Positions 10,641-21,506 of a stretch of 64,000 bases of DNA are shown piece after piece (position 1 is the stretch's first letter; each line of letters opens with the position of its first letter). This DNA comes from Symsagittifera roscoffensis (taxonomy: Eukaryota > Xenacoelomorpha > Acoela > Convolutidae). The stretch is from positions 8,829,209-8,893,208 of the forward strand of contig NC_087065.1 in NCBI RefSeq assembly GCF_963678635.1, given 5' to 3'. Both the position numbers and the translations under genes were made by a program. The notes under the pieces are model-generated. The model was given only the letters and a program-made list of their open reading frames with translations, was not told where the DNA came from and did no database searches.

Positions 10641-13289
10641 GAGGCCAATGGATCTCACTTTTAATTCCTCTCTACCATTATAGACTTGCCCAGCTAGATC
10701 CTCATCACATGTTATCATCGTTTTGGTGTAAATATTTAAACCATCTGTATTCAACATGACCTCATAGGGTCCATAAGCTTCCGTGTATATGTTGTCTATG
10801 CGAACTGATTTACTACCACTTCTCATGAGTAATGCCCTTAGAGCTCTAGAAGGAGTTTGCGGGCTTATTGCACTCAAGTAAACCGCGTACACATCCATGT
10901 GCATAAGTGTCTGATCACTCGCTTCATGCAGGTTTCTTGTTACTTCGTGGCCGCCCACTGTGATTACTGACATGATTCTTGCTCCAATATTCGTGATGTC
11001 AAAGGGTTTTCCAGTCACTATTTTCAAGGTGTTGCAGTTGCCCCTGCTCACCGAGTTCACTCCGGTCTCTGGTTCTGGTCTTGTCATACAGAGCGTTTCA
11101 TTCAACCTCTGTTTTTCTTTTTCCTGTTTCAGCCGTTGTTCGATTTCTTTGGTCGCCAAGTCTTGCTTCATTTTGTTGATCGCCTCTACAGCTGCTCTCT
11201 CGTAGTTTATCACTAGAGAGTTTCTTTTTTCGGGCCCCGTGGCATCTTTGTTTTGTGTCACGGCCTTTACTGTATTTGTCGATAATTCAGCACTCTCTGC
11301 TTCTTTGTTGTTGTTCAAATTGTTTTCAGCTTGTCTGTTTCTAGTATTTTGCACTGCGGATAGTGCTAGTTTGTGTTTCGGGTGATTCTGATTCTTCACC
11401 GCCTCCCAAAACAAAGGACACTCCATTCTGAAATGCCCCTCCTGATTGCAGAAAGAAAACACCTCGCGCCTATCTTAATGATCAAGCCACTGTAAAACTC
11501 ATGTTCCTCCGTTTGATTCATGTCCTCTACCTCCGGTGCGTATCCCAAGCTCTTCATACCCTTCTTGTATGTCGTGCAATCCGCTACATGATGATCCGCT
11601 GATCCACAATTTGCGCATGACGTACGTTTGTCCTTGACGTCTCTAGGCGTGTACCATGACGACCTTTGTGGCTGGCTTACCATTTTCATGTTCCTGCCTT
11701 CTGAGTATGAGTACTTTTTTTGTTTCATTAACATGTACTCTTTTGACTTTTTTTTCATCTCTTCTGGGGTCGGTGCATTATCCTTTGATAGTGTATAATA
11801 CGTTGACAGCATCGTTCTCAAGTCGCAACTTCTCACCCCGTCAATGAACTTTGAAGCGATGCTGAAGTTTCTTCTGTTCGTCGATTCTTCCGGGTCGCTT
11901 CTTCTTCTTCTCAATGTCTCAAGATCATCCAGGAATTGATCGGTTGACTCGTCTTCCCTCTGTCTTCTTTTTTCAAATCTCATCATCGCTTGATGACCCT
12001 TATCCCTGACCCGAATCGGTTCAACGGTATCTCGAAACATTTGTCCGCTGTATCAAGCTCCTCCTCTTTCTTTGCTACCACGCATTTCAGTGCGGTGCCC
12101 TCTAAATTGCTTAGTATTGGCGTGAAGGCCTGTCTTTCGTCGTTCAAGTTATCTTGTTCTAGATGTAGTTTCATTACCTCAATCATGTATCAATGCAACC
12201 ATCTGAATCGTCCTTAAATTCCGTAGGTTTTTTGAAGTTTTTCCGGGATTTGCCACTGCCTCTGTCACTTGAGTCTGTATTCATTGTTGCGAATGCTTCA
12301 AGCGTCCTGTTCATCATTTCCCAGGTATTGGCCCACGTCTTGGCATTCGGTTGTGCACCTGTATGTGATCCTGAGTCCTCTATTGTCCTTGCTGAGTTTG
12401 AGACTCCCACTTTCATGGCAGACCTTATCCCTCCTGACGCCATGGTGCTATCAATCCGTGTTATTGGTGTTGATACTCTTTTCTTTCGTTGTGGTTCCAC
12501 TGAATTGCCTCTAGTACCGGCTTCCACCACTAATTTATCTTGGGTTAATGATTTCTCAAGAGTGCATCCGGTTTGGACTGCATGGCACAGGAAGTTGCAG
12601 CTCCACAACTTCCCATTCACGGTCCCATGCCGTTTATTCATTTCCTCCATATCCTTCTTGCTATGTTTTTCTCGCTCTGTGTCCGTAGCTTCTACCTTGT
12701 CTGACATCTGCTGTAGCTTCTCTTCCGTCGCCCTTGCCTGGTTAAAGCAGTTGTCTAGGTTCTCATTCTTGTTGTGTCTTACTTCCCTTTTTTAGCTCTT
12801 GGCGGTCCTCCTCGGTTTTTTTTAACTTTGCCATCAAATCGCCCAGCTCAAGTGAAATTGTTTTTTATTGGTTAGCCGTTGCTCCATGTGCGACCTGCTT
12901 TTCGTACTGTTTGGCTTCTGTTGTAATTGCGGAAACTGTTTCAAACGTTTTGCATTTCTCGGTGGTCGGCATTACCTCCTCTTTCTCTTTTGGTTTCATC
13001 CCGACAATCGCTGCAATCCTTTCTGTGAAGGACGTTCTTTTTGTTTGAGAATCGTCTTTTGTCGATTCCGGCGTGTTGCTTGTTGTTTCTTCTACAATGG
13101 TGAGAACTCTATCGTTTTATTTTCTTGTTCTTCTGCATTTGGCATTGGTGTTGATTCCGTCGTCTTTCTTTCCACCCCGTCAATACTCTAACATGTTGTC
13201 TCAAGATTGGTTTCTCTAGCCGGTACATTTGGTTATTCCATTGCCTTCTCCTTGGCCTTATGTTGCTTTACGCTTCTTGTATCGATCAT
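10640..13289 (-). pseudogene. Element 1 gag (nucleocapsid knuckles, broken)
   Basis: Gag is the structural particle protein. The likely start is the ATG ending at 13289 (MIDTRSVK), which aligns with starts MVSTRSVK in copy 2 and MVQTRNQK in element 3. A capsid-like block (LNRFGSGIRV, then MMRFEKRRQREDESTDQFL) is followed by a first CCHC knuckle (CANCGSADHHVADC). A second knuckle region (FCNQEGHFRMEC) lies in a shifted frame just after GARC. After it come a coiled-coil-like Lys/Glu region and the segment leading into protease. At least three frame breaks occur. Two knuckles in gag are compatible with Ty3/gypsy elements. Confidence 0.8.
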
Positions 13290-13589
13290 GTTCACTGAAA
13301 TATTCTTTCTCAATACTTTCGGATTTGATAGTGTTGCTTTCCGTTGCGACGAGGCGAGGTTTGATTTTGTTTGAGTCCTGTTGCTCTTCTTTCAACTAAC
13401 GATACCCTATTTCGTTGCATGATTCTTATACACAATTTTCTTTATTTACAATTTTAATATTTATAAGTCAGTCCCTATTGTAAAATCCGACTGAAAATCT
13501 AGAAAAAATTACTATTGTTTTAAAAACTTAAATCAATCGAATTAGTCTAAATCAATTTTGAATCTAAATCAATTTCAGTCCTTAGGACC

Positions 13590-14370
13590 CTTCGTTCTAG
13601 TTTTGGGATACTTTAATACTATCCCAGGATTTCTTGGTACTCTCCTAGGACCCTTCGCTTAAGTGTTGAGATACTTCGATGGTGTCGTGGTACACTTTGG
13701 CGCGGTCCTAGTACTTCTATGTACTCTCCTTAGTGTTCTTTTTTGGGACAATTCGTTACTGTCCCAGGATTTTTCTGAACCCTCGTAGGACCATTCGCTC
13801 AAGTGTTGGTATACTTCGTTTCTGTCCCAGGACTATTTGAACCCTCCTATGACCCTTCGCTCAAGTGTTGGTACACTTCATTGCTGTCCCAAGACTTTTC
13901 TAAGCTCTCCCAGGACCCTTCGTTCGAGTGTTGGGACACTTCGTACTGTCCCAGGACTTTTTCGAACCCTCCCAGGACCCTTTGCTCGAGTGTTGGGACA
14001 CTTCGTACTGTCCCAGGACTATTTGAACCCTCCTATGACCCTTCGCTCAAGTGTTGGTACACTTCATTGCTGTCCCAAGACTTTTCTAAGCTCTCCCAGG
14101 ACCCTTCGTTTGAATGTTGGGACACTTCGTACTGTCCCAGGACTTTTTCGAACCCTCCCAGGACCCTTTGCTCGAGTGTTGGGACACTTCGTACTGTCCC
14201 AGGACTTTTCTGAACCCTCCTAGGACCCTTCGCTCAAGTGTTGAGACACATCTTTACTGTCCCAGGACTTTTCTGAACCCTCCTAGGACCCTTCGCTCAA
14301 GTGTTAGGGCACTTGGTACTGTCCCAGGACTTCTCTGAACCCTCCTAGGAGACTTCGCTCGAGTGTTTGG
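13590..14370. repeat. Leader minisatellite of element 1, 59-63 bp unit
   Basis: About a dozen units contain GACCCTTCGCTCAAGTGTTG, then ACACTTCGTACTGTCCCAGG, then a CCCTCC segment. Within 13830-14210 a three-unit, 186-bp block is repeated twice, so a higher-order structure has formed. Units lack stops in two plus-strand frames, so the long plus-strand frames here are repeat artefacts. The same array occurs at 24265-24870 in copy 2, with fewer units. Confidence 0.9.
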
Positions 14371-15456
14371 ACAATCGGATCTCTTGTTCTTTACTGTTGG
14401 GACAGTCGGATCTGTAATTCCTTAGTGTTGGGACAGTCGGATCTTTTGTTCCTTAGTGTTGGGACACTTAGATCAGTATCCAGAGACCGCCGGCTAGACT
14501 CCTTGCACTTCTTCCATTCTCGTAGCTCAAGTGTTTCTTCGTCTGATTGATGATATCCCCAGTATCTTGTGTCGAGTATTGGAATTTCTGATCCACCATC
14601 CCAGTACCACCTCTAGAGGTCTAGTTTTAAAAAGTCCCCAAAAGCTAATCTTGTTAATCAAATTTTTGCCTGCTAACCACCCTGAAATTACCTTCCCCTT
14701 ATTAATCCGACGCAAGTCGAAAAACGACTTGTTAGCAAGTGCCTTTTGATTTCCGATTCGTTAAGAACAAAATAAATTTGAAACCAAAAACGAAAAAAAA
14801 ACTAACTGAGAAAAAATTTTTATTTAACAAAAAAATGGTGAGTATTCCCAAAATTCAAAGACGACCAATGTGGTCTTTTCGTAAAAAAAAGTCTGGTACC
14901 TGATTGTCACGCGTTTTTCCTCCCCCCCTACTAAGGGTCTCTAGTGTATTCTCCTCTTGGTTTCCAAAAACTGTCTATTTCCGATCACCCCACCCGATCC
15001 GACCAGGTTACCTACCTTAATTCGATCTTAAATTTGGATATCCTCTCGTTGCAACTCTTTTTCTGAGTCTAAAGATGGCTCGTTCTAGACTCTGGGTCTA
15101 CCAATGTAACTAAATTGACGACATCGAGTGTATAGTTACTATAATGTGTCCTCCTTTCTTACACTTTTCAACCAGCAACCTCTATCTTAACCAGTCCCCC
15201 TTCTAATCTCCCCATGTCTAGTCCCCCACGTAAGCTGAAAATTATCCTAAGCGCGATGGGTGCTAAACCTCTCGAGAGAAAACCGTAGAACCTGTTTCCA
15301 AGCTCTGCTAAAGTAAAAACGTTTCCTCAAAACGGTGGGTATTCGCTTATTCAATTTTACGTCTATTTCCTAATATGTAAAAATGGATTTTAACGATGCC
15401 CGTTAGACCAAACAGTATCTTTGTAAACATTCTTTCGTTTGCTCTGTTCTGTTTTG
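14370..15456 (-). other. Element 1 leader between minisatellite and junction
   Basis: Non-coding leader, nearly collinear with 24870-25960 of copy 2. Three short repeats of GTGTTGGGACAGTCGGATC lie near 14385-14465. No gene is seen. The shared sequence stops after GTTTTGATC at about 15456, where copy 2's tail ORF begins. Confidence 0.65.
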
Positions 15457-16247
15457 ATCCGCTGTTATGCAGATCGCACTTGTCCTATCTGACAAAATGA
15501 AGTCGCTGTCTGTGACCAGGATGTTCTCTGAATATTCATTCGGAATCTCAAACTTGGTCTTGAAATTTCTTCCTATGGTAGGCTCAGCTTCCTCTTGATC
15601 CAGTTCCAATGCTCGATGTCGTTGATGATCTGCCACTCTTCATCGACTACCAGCTCACCCATGTTCACCAACTCCTCGCTTATCTCATCTGGTTGTATTT
15701 TGTCAATCAAGAAGTCGTCACAATACCGTTTGTATCTCATGCATGCCCGTTTGCGAACGCCTTTCCTCGTCCCTGTGGTAATCGGCTGATCTGGTTCTGT
15801 CCACTTTGGTTCTGTCATTTGACCATTCAGTTCTCCTGGACTGTGGATGTCGTCTTTTAGCTTAACGCAAACTATCCTTCTCAAGACTTCCCTGTCATAA
15901 TCCGGTTCCAGCTTCGTCTTGACGTTTGAGTTGCATGATAGCACCCTGAATGGTTTCCTTGACACCGCCATCTTCTCAAGCTCTTCTCCTACGTATGCAT
16001 CCTGTTGCTTTAGTCTGTAAGTTCCTGCGGAAGAGTCTGTTTGTAGTTCCGTGTCTTGGTGCCTCATTTTCTCTTCTGCTAATATCATGCAAAGACTGTC
16101 TTGATCATCACCACTCTTCTCTGAGTCATCCTCCCATTCTTCCGACTCGCCAAACAAATTCTCTTCCTCACTGTCTCCTTCTGATTTCGACCATTCCCCG
16201 GACTCTTGATCTGGTCCTAGGTGTTCCGCTTCCTTCTTGAAAGTCAC
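15457..16247 (-). pseudogene. Element 2 spacer fused to tail ORF by deletions
   Basis: The acidic spacer block (GDSEEENLFGESEEWEDD) passes after LNGQM directly into TEPKWTEPDQP and on to KRYCDDFLID, which in copy 1 are separated by the whole integrase. A second junction at about 15610 joins the motif QIINDIEH to the block beginning ELDQEEAEP, removing some 380 bp. After the frame shift the conserved NEYSENIL...SDFIL block continues to about 15457 and is truncated. A Gly to Cys change alters the RYGDDF motif. The fusion frame is open for 224 codons, but the product would lack integrase. Confidence 0.75.
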
Positions 16248-16273
16248 TTTCTTCTTCGGAAGCGTAGTCTGTC

Positions 16274-16810
16274 TTAGTATGTCTTCTCGACCAATGTCCG
16301 TACAACTTCTTTGTCGTCAAGTTGCCTTATTGTTGAGTCCTCGCCTTGAGCCACTTCCCTTTTTTTCAATATGGTGACTTCCGGTTTGTCTTTATCATTG
16401 TTCCGGGATACCGGTTTATCGTCGGCTAGATTCTCGTGTAAATTCCCCAGATCTTCTCCTATCGTCCCCCTTCTTGTCTCCACTTCATCGAGGTCATAGC
16501 TTTTTGCTTTTAGTGTTTCCCTCACTATCTTCGACTTGAGCATCATTTCAAATGGCATCCCTGTTTTCCTCTTGTAAATTTCTTTCGCCTCGTGTTCTGC
16601 TGGTAGCTCGGGATGGTCCATTATTGGTTTTCTTGACTTGTCAAGCCACCTCGGAAAGGGACACTGGAATACGTCGCCTTTCCCATAAATGAGAAGCCAT
16701 CTTTGATTTCCGGCATGTCGGCCTCCCTTTGCTCCTGTCTCTCTCAAAACTCCGTCTTTTTGCTCATGTTGTCGGGGCAGTTTGATGATTGTCCCTTGTT
16801 CTGTGCTCAA
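16274..16810 (-). pseudogene. Element 2 RNase H-integrase spacer, first part
   Basis: Conserved spacer motifs RWLDKSRKPIMDHPELPAEH and the basic/acidic stretch ending GEDSTIRQLDDKEVV are present. The N-terminal 40 or so codons appear frame-shifted relative to copy 1 (the copy 1 motif SVPLTRWLDK reads differently here). Function is unknown; conservation with element 3 suggests a once-functional polyprotein part. Confidence 0.55.
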
Positions 16811-16879
16811 TAATCATGTTGTAACCATCCAGGCGCACCATCCATCTCCCGATGTAGCTCTGGTCCATTGAGTACGGTT

Positions 16880-17398
16880 TTAACCTCTGTTGTCAACTCG
16901 CAGCTTGAATGGCTCGCTACCCCGGTATGTCCTATATTTTTCTACAAAAGTGACTATCGCGAACATTTCCGCTTTGGCTGCTCCGTACTTCATCTCTGTA
17001 TCACTGAAGACTTTGCTCCCGTAAGCTATCGGTCTCAAGACTGTCTTTCCGTACCATTCCTGTTCTTGGTGGAGTATTCCAGAGATCGCTACCAACGATG
17101 CATACGTGTGCAGCACGTACTTTCCCTTTTCCGTGGGCATCCCCATCACTAAGGCTTCGCACGTTTTTATTCTTTGAAATGATACCTCTGCTGCGTTAAT
17201 CCACGTGAAATTCTTACCCTTGTGCCTCATGAGTTGTTGCATTGGATATACTTTGTCCGCATAGCCCTTGATGAACTCCCTGTAGTAGTTTGCGAAACCC
17301 AAGAAGCTCATCAACTGGTGTTCTGTTTTCGGCGATTTGCCAGTCAGAAATGTCTCTAACGCATCTGGCTCTGGTCTAATACCATGCTTATCCACCAT
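16880..17398 (-). pseudogene. Element 2 RNase H, most distal copy
   Basis: Contains the connection segment, the RNase H start (LHTYASLVAISGILHQE, where the first catalytic Asp is replaced by Tyr), the AEMFAIVTFVEKY block with Glu, and VDNRG, after which the frame ends. The Asp of VDNR is present. This is the only unit of the tandem array that continues into the rest of RNase H. It is inactive by the Asp loss and frame breaks. Confidence 0.75.
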
Positions 17399-20010
17399 TC
17401 TTCCCAGTTATTTGATGGAGTCCTTGAGAATCTCACACTTTGATGGCTTGCATTTCAATCCTGCTGTCTTCATAAACTACCACAGGGTCATTCTTGGTGG
17501 AGTATTCCAGAGATTGCTACCAACAATGAATCCGTGTGCAGCACTTACTTTCCCTTTTCCGTGGGCATCCCCAGCACTAGTGCTTCACACGTTTTTATTC
17601 TTTGAAATGATTCCTCTGCTGCGTTAATCCACGTGAACTTCTTACCCTTGTGCCTCATGAGTTGTTGCATTGGATATACTTTGTCCGCATAGCCCTTGAT
17701 GAACTCCCTGTAGTAATTTGCGAAACCCAAGAAGCTCATCAACTGGTGTTCTGTTTTTGGCGATTTGCAAGTCAGAAATGTCTCTAGCGCATCTGGGTCT
17801 GGTCTAATACCATGCTTAACCACCATTCTTCCCAGGTATTTGATTGAGTCCTTGGGAATCTCACAGTTTGATGGCTTGCATTTCAATCCTGCTGTCTTCA
17901 TAAACTACCACAGGGTCATTCTTGGTGGAGTATTCCAGAGATTGCTACCAACAATGAATCCGTGTGCAGCACTTACTTTCCCTTTTCCGTGGGCATCCCC
18001 AGCACTAGTGCTTCACACGTTTTTATTCTTTGAAATGATTCCTCTGCTGCGTTAATCCACGTGAACTTCTTACCCTTGTGCCTCATGAGTTGTTGCATTG
18101 GATATACTTTGTCCGCATAGCCCTTGATGAACTCCCTGTAGTAGTTTGCGAAACCCAAGAAGCTCATCAACTGGTGTTCTGTTTTTGGCGATTTGCAAGT
18201 CAGAAATGTCTCTAACGCATCTGGCTCTGGTCTAATACCATGCTTATCCACCATTCTTCCCAGGTATTTGATGGAGTCCTTGAGAATCTCACACTTTGAT
18301 GGCTTGCATTTCAATCCTGCTGTCTTCATAAACTACTACATGGTCATTCTTGGTGGAGTATTCCAGAGATTGCTACCAACGTTGAATCCGGGTGCAGTAC
18401 GTGCTTTCCCTTTTCCGTGGGCATCCCCAGCACTAGTGCTTCACACGTTTTTATTCTTTGAAATGATTCCTCTGCTGCGTTAATCCACATGAATTTCTTA
18501 CCCTTGTGCCTCATGAGTTGTTGCATTGGATATACTTTGTCCGCATAGCCCTTGATGAACTCCCTGTAGTAATTTGCGAAACCCAAGAAGCTCATCAACT
18601 GGAGTTCTGTTTTTGGCGATTTGCAAGTCAAAAATGTCTCTAACGCATCTGGGTCTGGTCTAATACCATGCTTGTCCACCATTCTTCCCAGATATTTGAT
18701 GGAGTCCTTGAGAACCTCACACTTTGATGGCTTGCATTTCAGTCCTGCTGTCTTCATAAACTACAACAGGGTCATTCTTGGTTGAGTATTCCAGAGATCG
18801 CTACCAACGATGCATCCGTGTGCAGCACTTACTTTCCCTTTTCCGTGGGCATCCCCAGGACTAGTGCTTTGCACGTTTTTATTCTTTGAAATGATTCCTC
18901 TGCTGCGTTAATCCACGTGAACTTCTTACCCTTGTGCCTCATGAGTTGTTGCATTGGATATACTTTGTCCGCATAGCCCTTGATGAACTCCCTGTAGATG
19001 TTTGCGAAACCCAAGAAGCTCATCAACTGGTGTTCTGTTTTTGGCGATTTGCAAGTCAGAAATGTCTCTAACGCATCTGGGTCTGGTCTAATACCATGCT
19101 TGTCCACCATTCTTCTCAGGTATTTGATGGAGTCCTTGAGAATCTCACACTTTAATGGCTTGCATTTCAGTCCTGCTGTCTTCATAAACTACTACATGGT
19201 CATTCTTGGTGGAGTATTCCATAGATTGCTACCAACGATGAATCCGGGTGCAGCACGTGCTTTCCCTTTTCCGTGGGCATCCCCAGCACTAGTGCTTCAC
19301 ACGTTTTTATTCTTTGAAATGATTCCTCTGCTGCGTTAATCCACATCAATTTCTTACCCTTGTGCCTCATGAGTTGTTGCATTGGATATACTTTGTCCGC
19401 ATAGCCCTTGATGAACTCCCTGTAGTAATTTGCGAAACCCAAGAAGCTCATCAACTGGAGTTCTGTTTTTGGCGATTTGCAAGTCAAAAATGTCTCTAAC
19501 GCATCTGGGTCTGGTCTAATACCATGCTTGTCCACCATTCTTCCCAGATATTTGATGGAGTCCTTGAGAACCTCACACTTTGATGGCTTGCATTTCAGTC
19601 CTGCTGTCTTCATAAACTACAACAGGGTCATTCTTGGTTGAGTATTCCAGAGATCGCTACCAACGATGCATCCGTGTGCAGCACTTACTTTCCCTTTTCC
19701 GTGGGCATCCCCAGGACTAGTGCTTTGCACGTTTTTATTCTTTGAAATGATTCCTCTGCTGCGTTAATCCACGTGAACTTCTTACCCTTGTGCATCATGA
19801 GTTGTTGCACTGGATATACATTGTCCGCATAGCCCTTGATGAATTCCGTGTAGTAGTTTGCGAAATCCAAGAAGCTCATCAACTTGTGTTCTGTTTTTGG
19901 CGATTTCCAAGTCAGAAATGCCTCTTACGCACCATTCTTCGCAGGTATTTGATGGAGTCCTTGAGAACCTCACATTTTGATGGCTTGCATTTCAGTCCTA
20001 CTGTCTTCAT
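17045..20010 (-). repeat. Seven tandem copies of a 428-bp RT/RNase H segment
   Basis: Each unit encodes the stretch from MKTAGLKCKPSKCE through FLGFANYYREFIKGYADK to the start of RNase H. The MKTAG or MKTVG codon falls at 17473, 17901, 18329, 18757, 19185, 19613 and 20010. The spacing is five times exactly 428 bp, then 397 bp. The last interval is shorter by a 31-bp deletion near 19925. Units 4 and 6 share private changes (TELQLMSF, HPDS), and units 2 and 3 share others, implying that a two-unit (856 bp) block was copied. Stops separate the units. Copy 1 has two units at the same 428-bp spacing; element 3 has one. Confidence 0.93.
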
Positions 20011-20817
20011 ACAAGCAAACACCTCGTCCAGTCCTTCAATGTGGTCCTCTAGTGTAGGTGTTGCAATCAGCACGTCATCTACGTAGCACAGTAGTAAATT
20101 GCCATATTTCTTTGTTACGTTTTTCAGCGCTTGTGCCATCAGTCGTTGGAAGGTTGCTGTCGCATTGCAGAGGCCAAAGGGCATCCTCTTCCATTTGAAA
20201 CATTCCTAGTTCGCATGCAAAACCCGTCTTGTCCCTGTCTTGCTTCCTCAGTGGTACCTACCAAAAATCCGACCCCAGATCAAGAATTGTGAAAAATTTT
20301 TGCGTCACCTAATTTTGAGAGACTTTCATCTATCCTAGGTATGGGATAGGCATTTTTCACCGTGATCTCTATCTCTTTTACTACAAGCATCCGATTTGTT
20401 TGGGGTCATACGCCTCGCCCCCTCCCTATGCGGCACCGCCGGTTCTTCTAGCTCTATTTCATGTTCAACAAAGTTGCAGCATCCAATGTTTGCCTTATGT
20501 CTTGAAAAAACATCCCGATTCCTATCTAGAACGTCCTTGATGGCTTCGAGCGATTTGTCTGTTACATGCCCCCTTAAGTGTTCAATCTCTGGTAATACTG
20601 ATTTATCCATTTCGAATTCTTCTAGCGTGGGTCTTTCTGAAAAAGTCGAACAGCACGACAGTCCATCGTCTGTCTCTGACTTAAGTGACTTCACAAAATT
20701 TGATGAATTTTTTATTTTCTTCAATCGTCTCAAGATAAAAACTTTATCCCTGTGATTTGGGCAATCAAGAACTTCATTTCCTTTCACATTTTCAGTCATT
20801 TGATATCTAATTTTCAC
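19912..20817 (-). pseudogene. Element 2 reverse transcriptase, N-terminal and catalytic part
   Basis: Open pieces 20817-20335 and 20184-19912. The first holds the linker (PTLEEFEMDKSVLPEIEHL) and the start of RT (ARRMTPNKSDAC), with the fingers region lost by a deletion near 20370: the GVVMAEKK block of copy 1 is missing here. The second holds MPFGLCNATATFQRLM and LCYVDDVLIATPT with the catalytic Asp pair. It runs into the tandem 428-bp array. The enzyme is not encoded in one frame and lacks conserved segments. Confidence 0.8.
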
Positions 20818-20963
20818 GGGCAGTGCGTATCATAGCTTCCTCCCCCTCTGGATTCTGATTGTTATATCAAGAGTATTCAACAAGACACTGGCGCAGAGGC
20901 CACTCTCGGTTATCGAGAAGGATACTCCTAAAATGGCAGCAGTTTGACTGTTTGGAATTGGTA

Positions 20964-21506
20964 CTATTCTTCCTTGTTTTTTGTCGCTGAGTTCATTATA
21001 ATTTTCATCCGTAAACTTACTATTACCGCCTCATTCGCTTTCAGCCTTATACTCCTATTCAAGAAAACTGGAGCCTTACTTTCATTCGCCATTATCAAAT
21101 TTACCGGTTTAATTACGTACTTACTTTCCGGGTTTCGAATCTTGAACATCGCATTGTTAGGATCAATTGTTATAACGAAATTCCTGATGAAATCCCTGCC
21201 TAGAATGAATTGGTCAGACTCATCTAGATTCTCCACCACCAGAAAGCTCATCCACATATTGCGTTCTCCCAGGTTTAGGGCTATTATAGGTGTCCTACCT
21301 ATAACCTGAAGCGCCCCCTTGTTTGCCGCTGGGAGCCGTATCCATGAGTCAATCGGCTCATCTTTGCCGAATCCCATTCTTCTCCAAATCTCAATTGGTA
21401 TTACACTCAAGACGGCTCCCGTGTCCAACAACCCACGCAGTTGTGTCTTCTTTCCGCTTATTTCCAATACGTGTGCAGACACATCTGCTTCCGTTACCAG
21501 ATGCAT
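20964..21506 (-). pseudogene. Element 2 aspartic protease (best preserved)
   Basis: The catalytic LLDTGAVLSVIP starts at about 21425, and the C-terminal FILGRDFIRNF flap/helix region follows. The Trp codon that is a stop in copy 1 is intact (DSWIRLPAANKG). The frame is open for 180 codons from the preceding linker to a stop after the charged SATKNKEE, so this is the longest undamaged domain of the two minus-strand copies. Upstream continuity with gag is lost. Confidence 0.8.

Larger units (their letters stand above)
4311..15456 (-). mobile_element. Ty3/gypsy-type retrotransposon, copy 1 (defective)
   Basis: On the minus strand the order is repeat-bearing leader, gag with CCHC knuckles, aspartic protease, reverse transcriptase, RNase H, integrase with a GPY/F-like end, and a tail ORF. 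RNase H before integrase is the Ty3/gypsy order. Frames are interrupted by stops and shifts, so no intact polyprotein is encoded. The leader is cut at about 15456, where copy 2's 3' coding sequence begins directly without an LTR or primer-binding site. No 3' LTR is visible. Most domains are 80-95% alike by eye to copy 2, so the two belong to one family. Confidence 0.9.

Noticed and set aside
12193-12795. 200-codon plus-strand ORF opposite gag of copy 1
   Set aside because: Shadow of the minus-strand gag, which has CCHC knuckles and conserved blocks; the plus frame has none.
13803-14338. Plus-strand ORFs of 74-136 codons with FEPSYDPSLKCWYTS-type repeats
   Set aside because: They are translations of the 59-63 bp minisatellite in the antisense of the element and have period equal to the DNA repeat.
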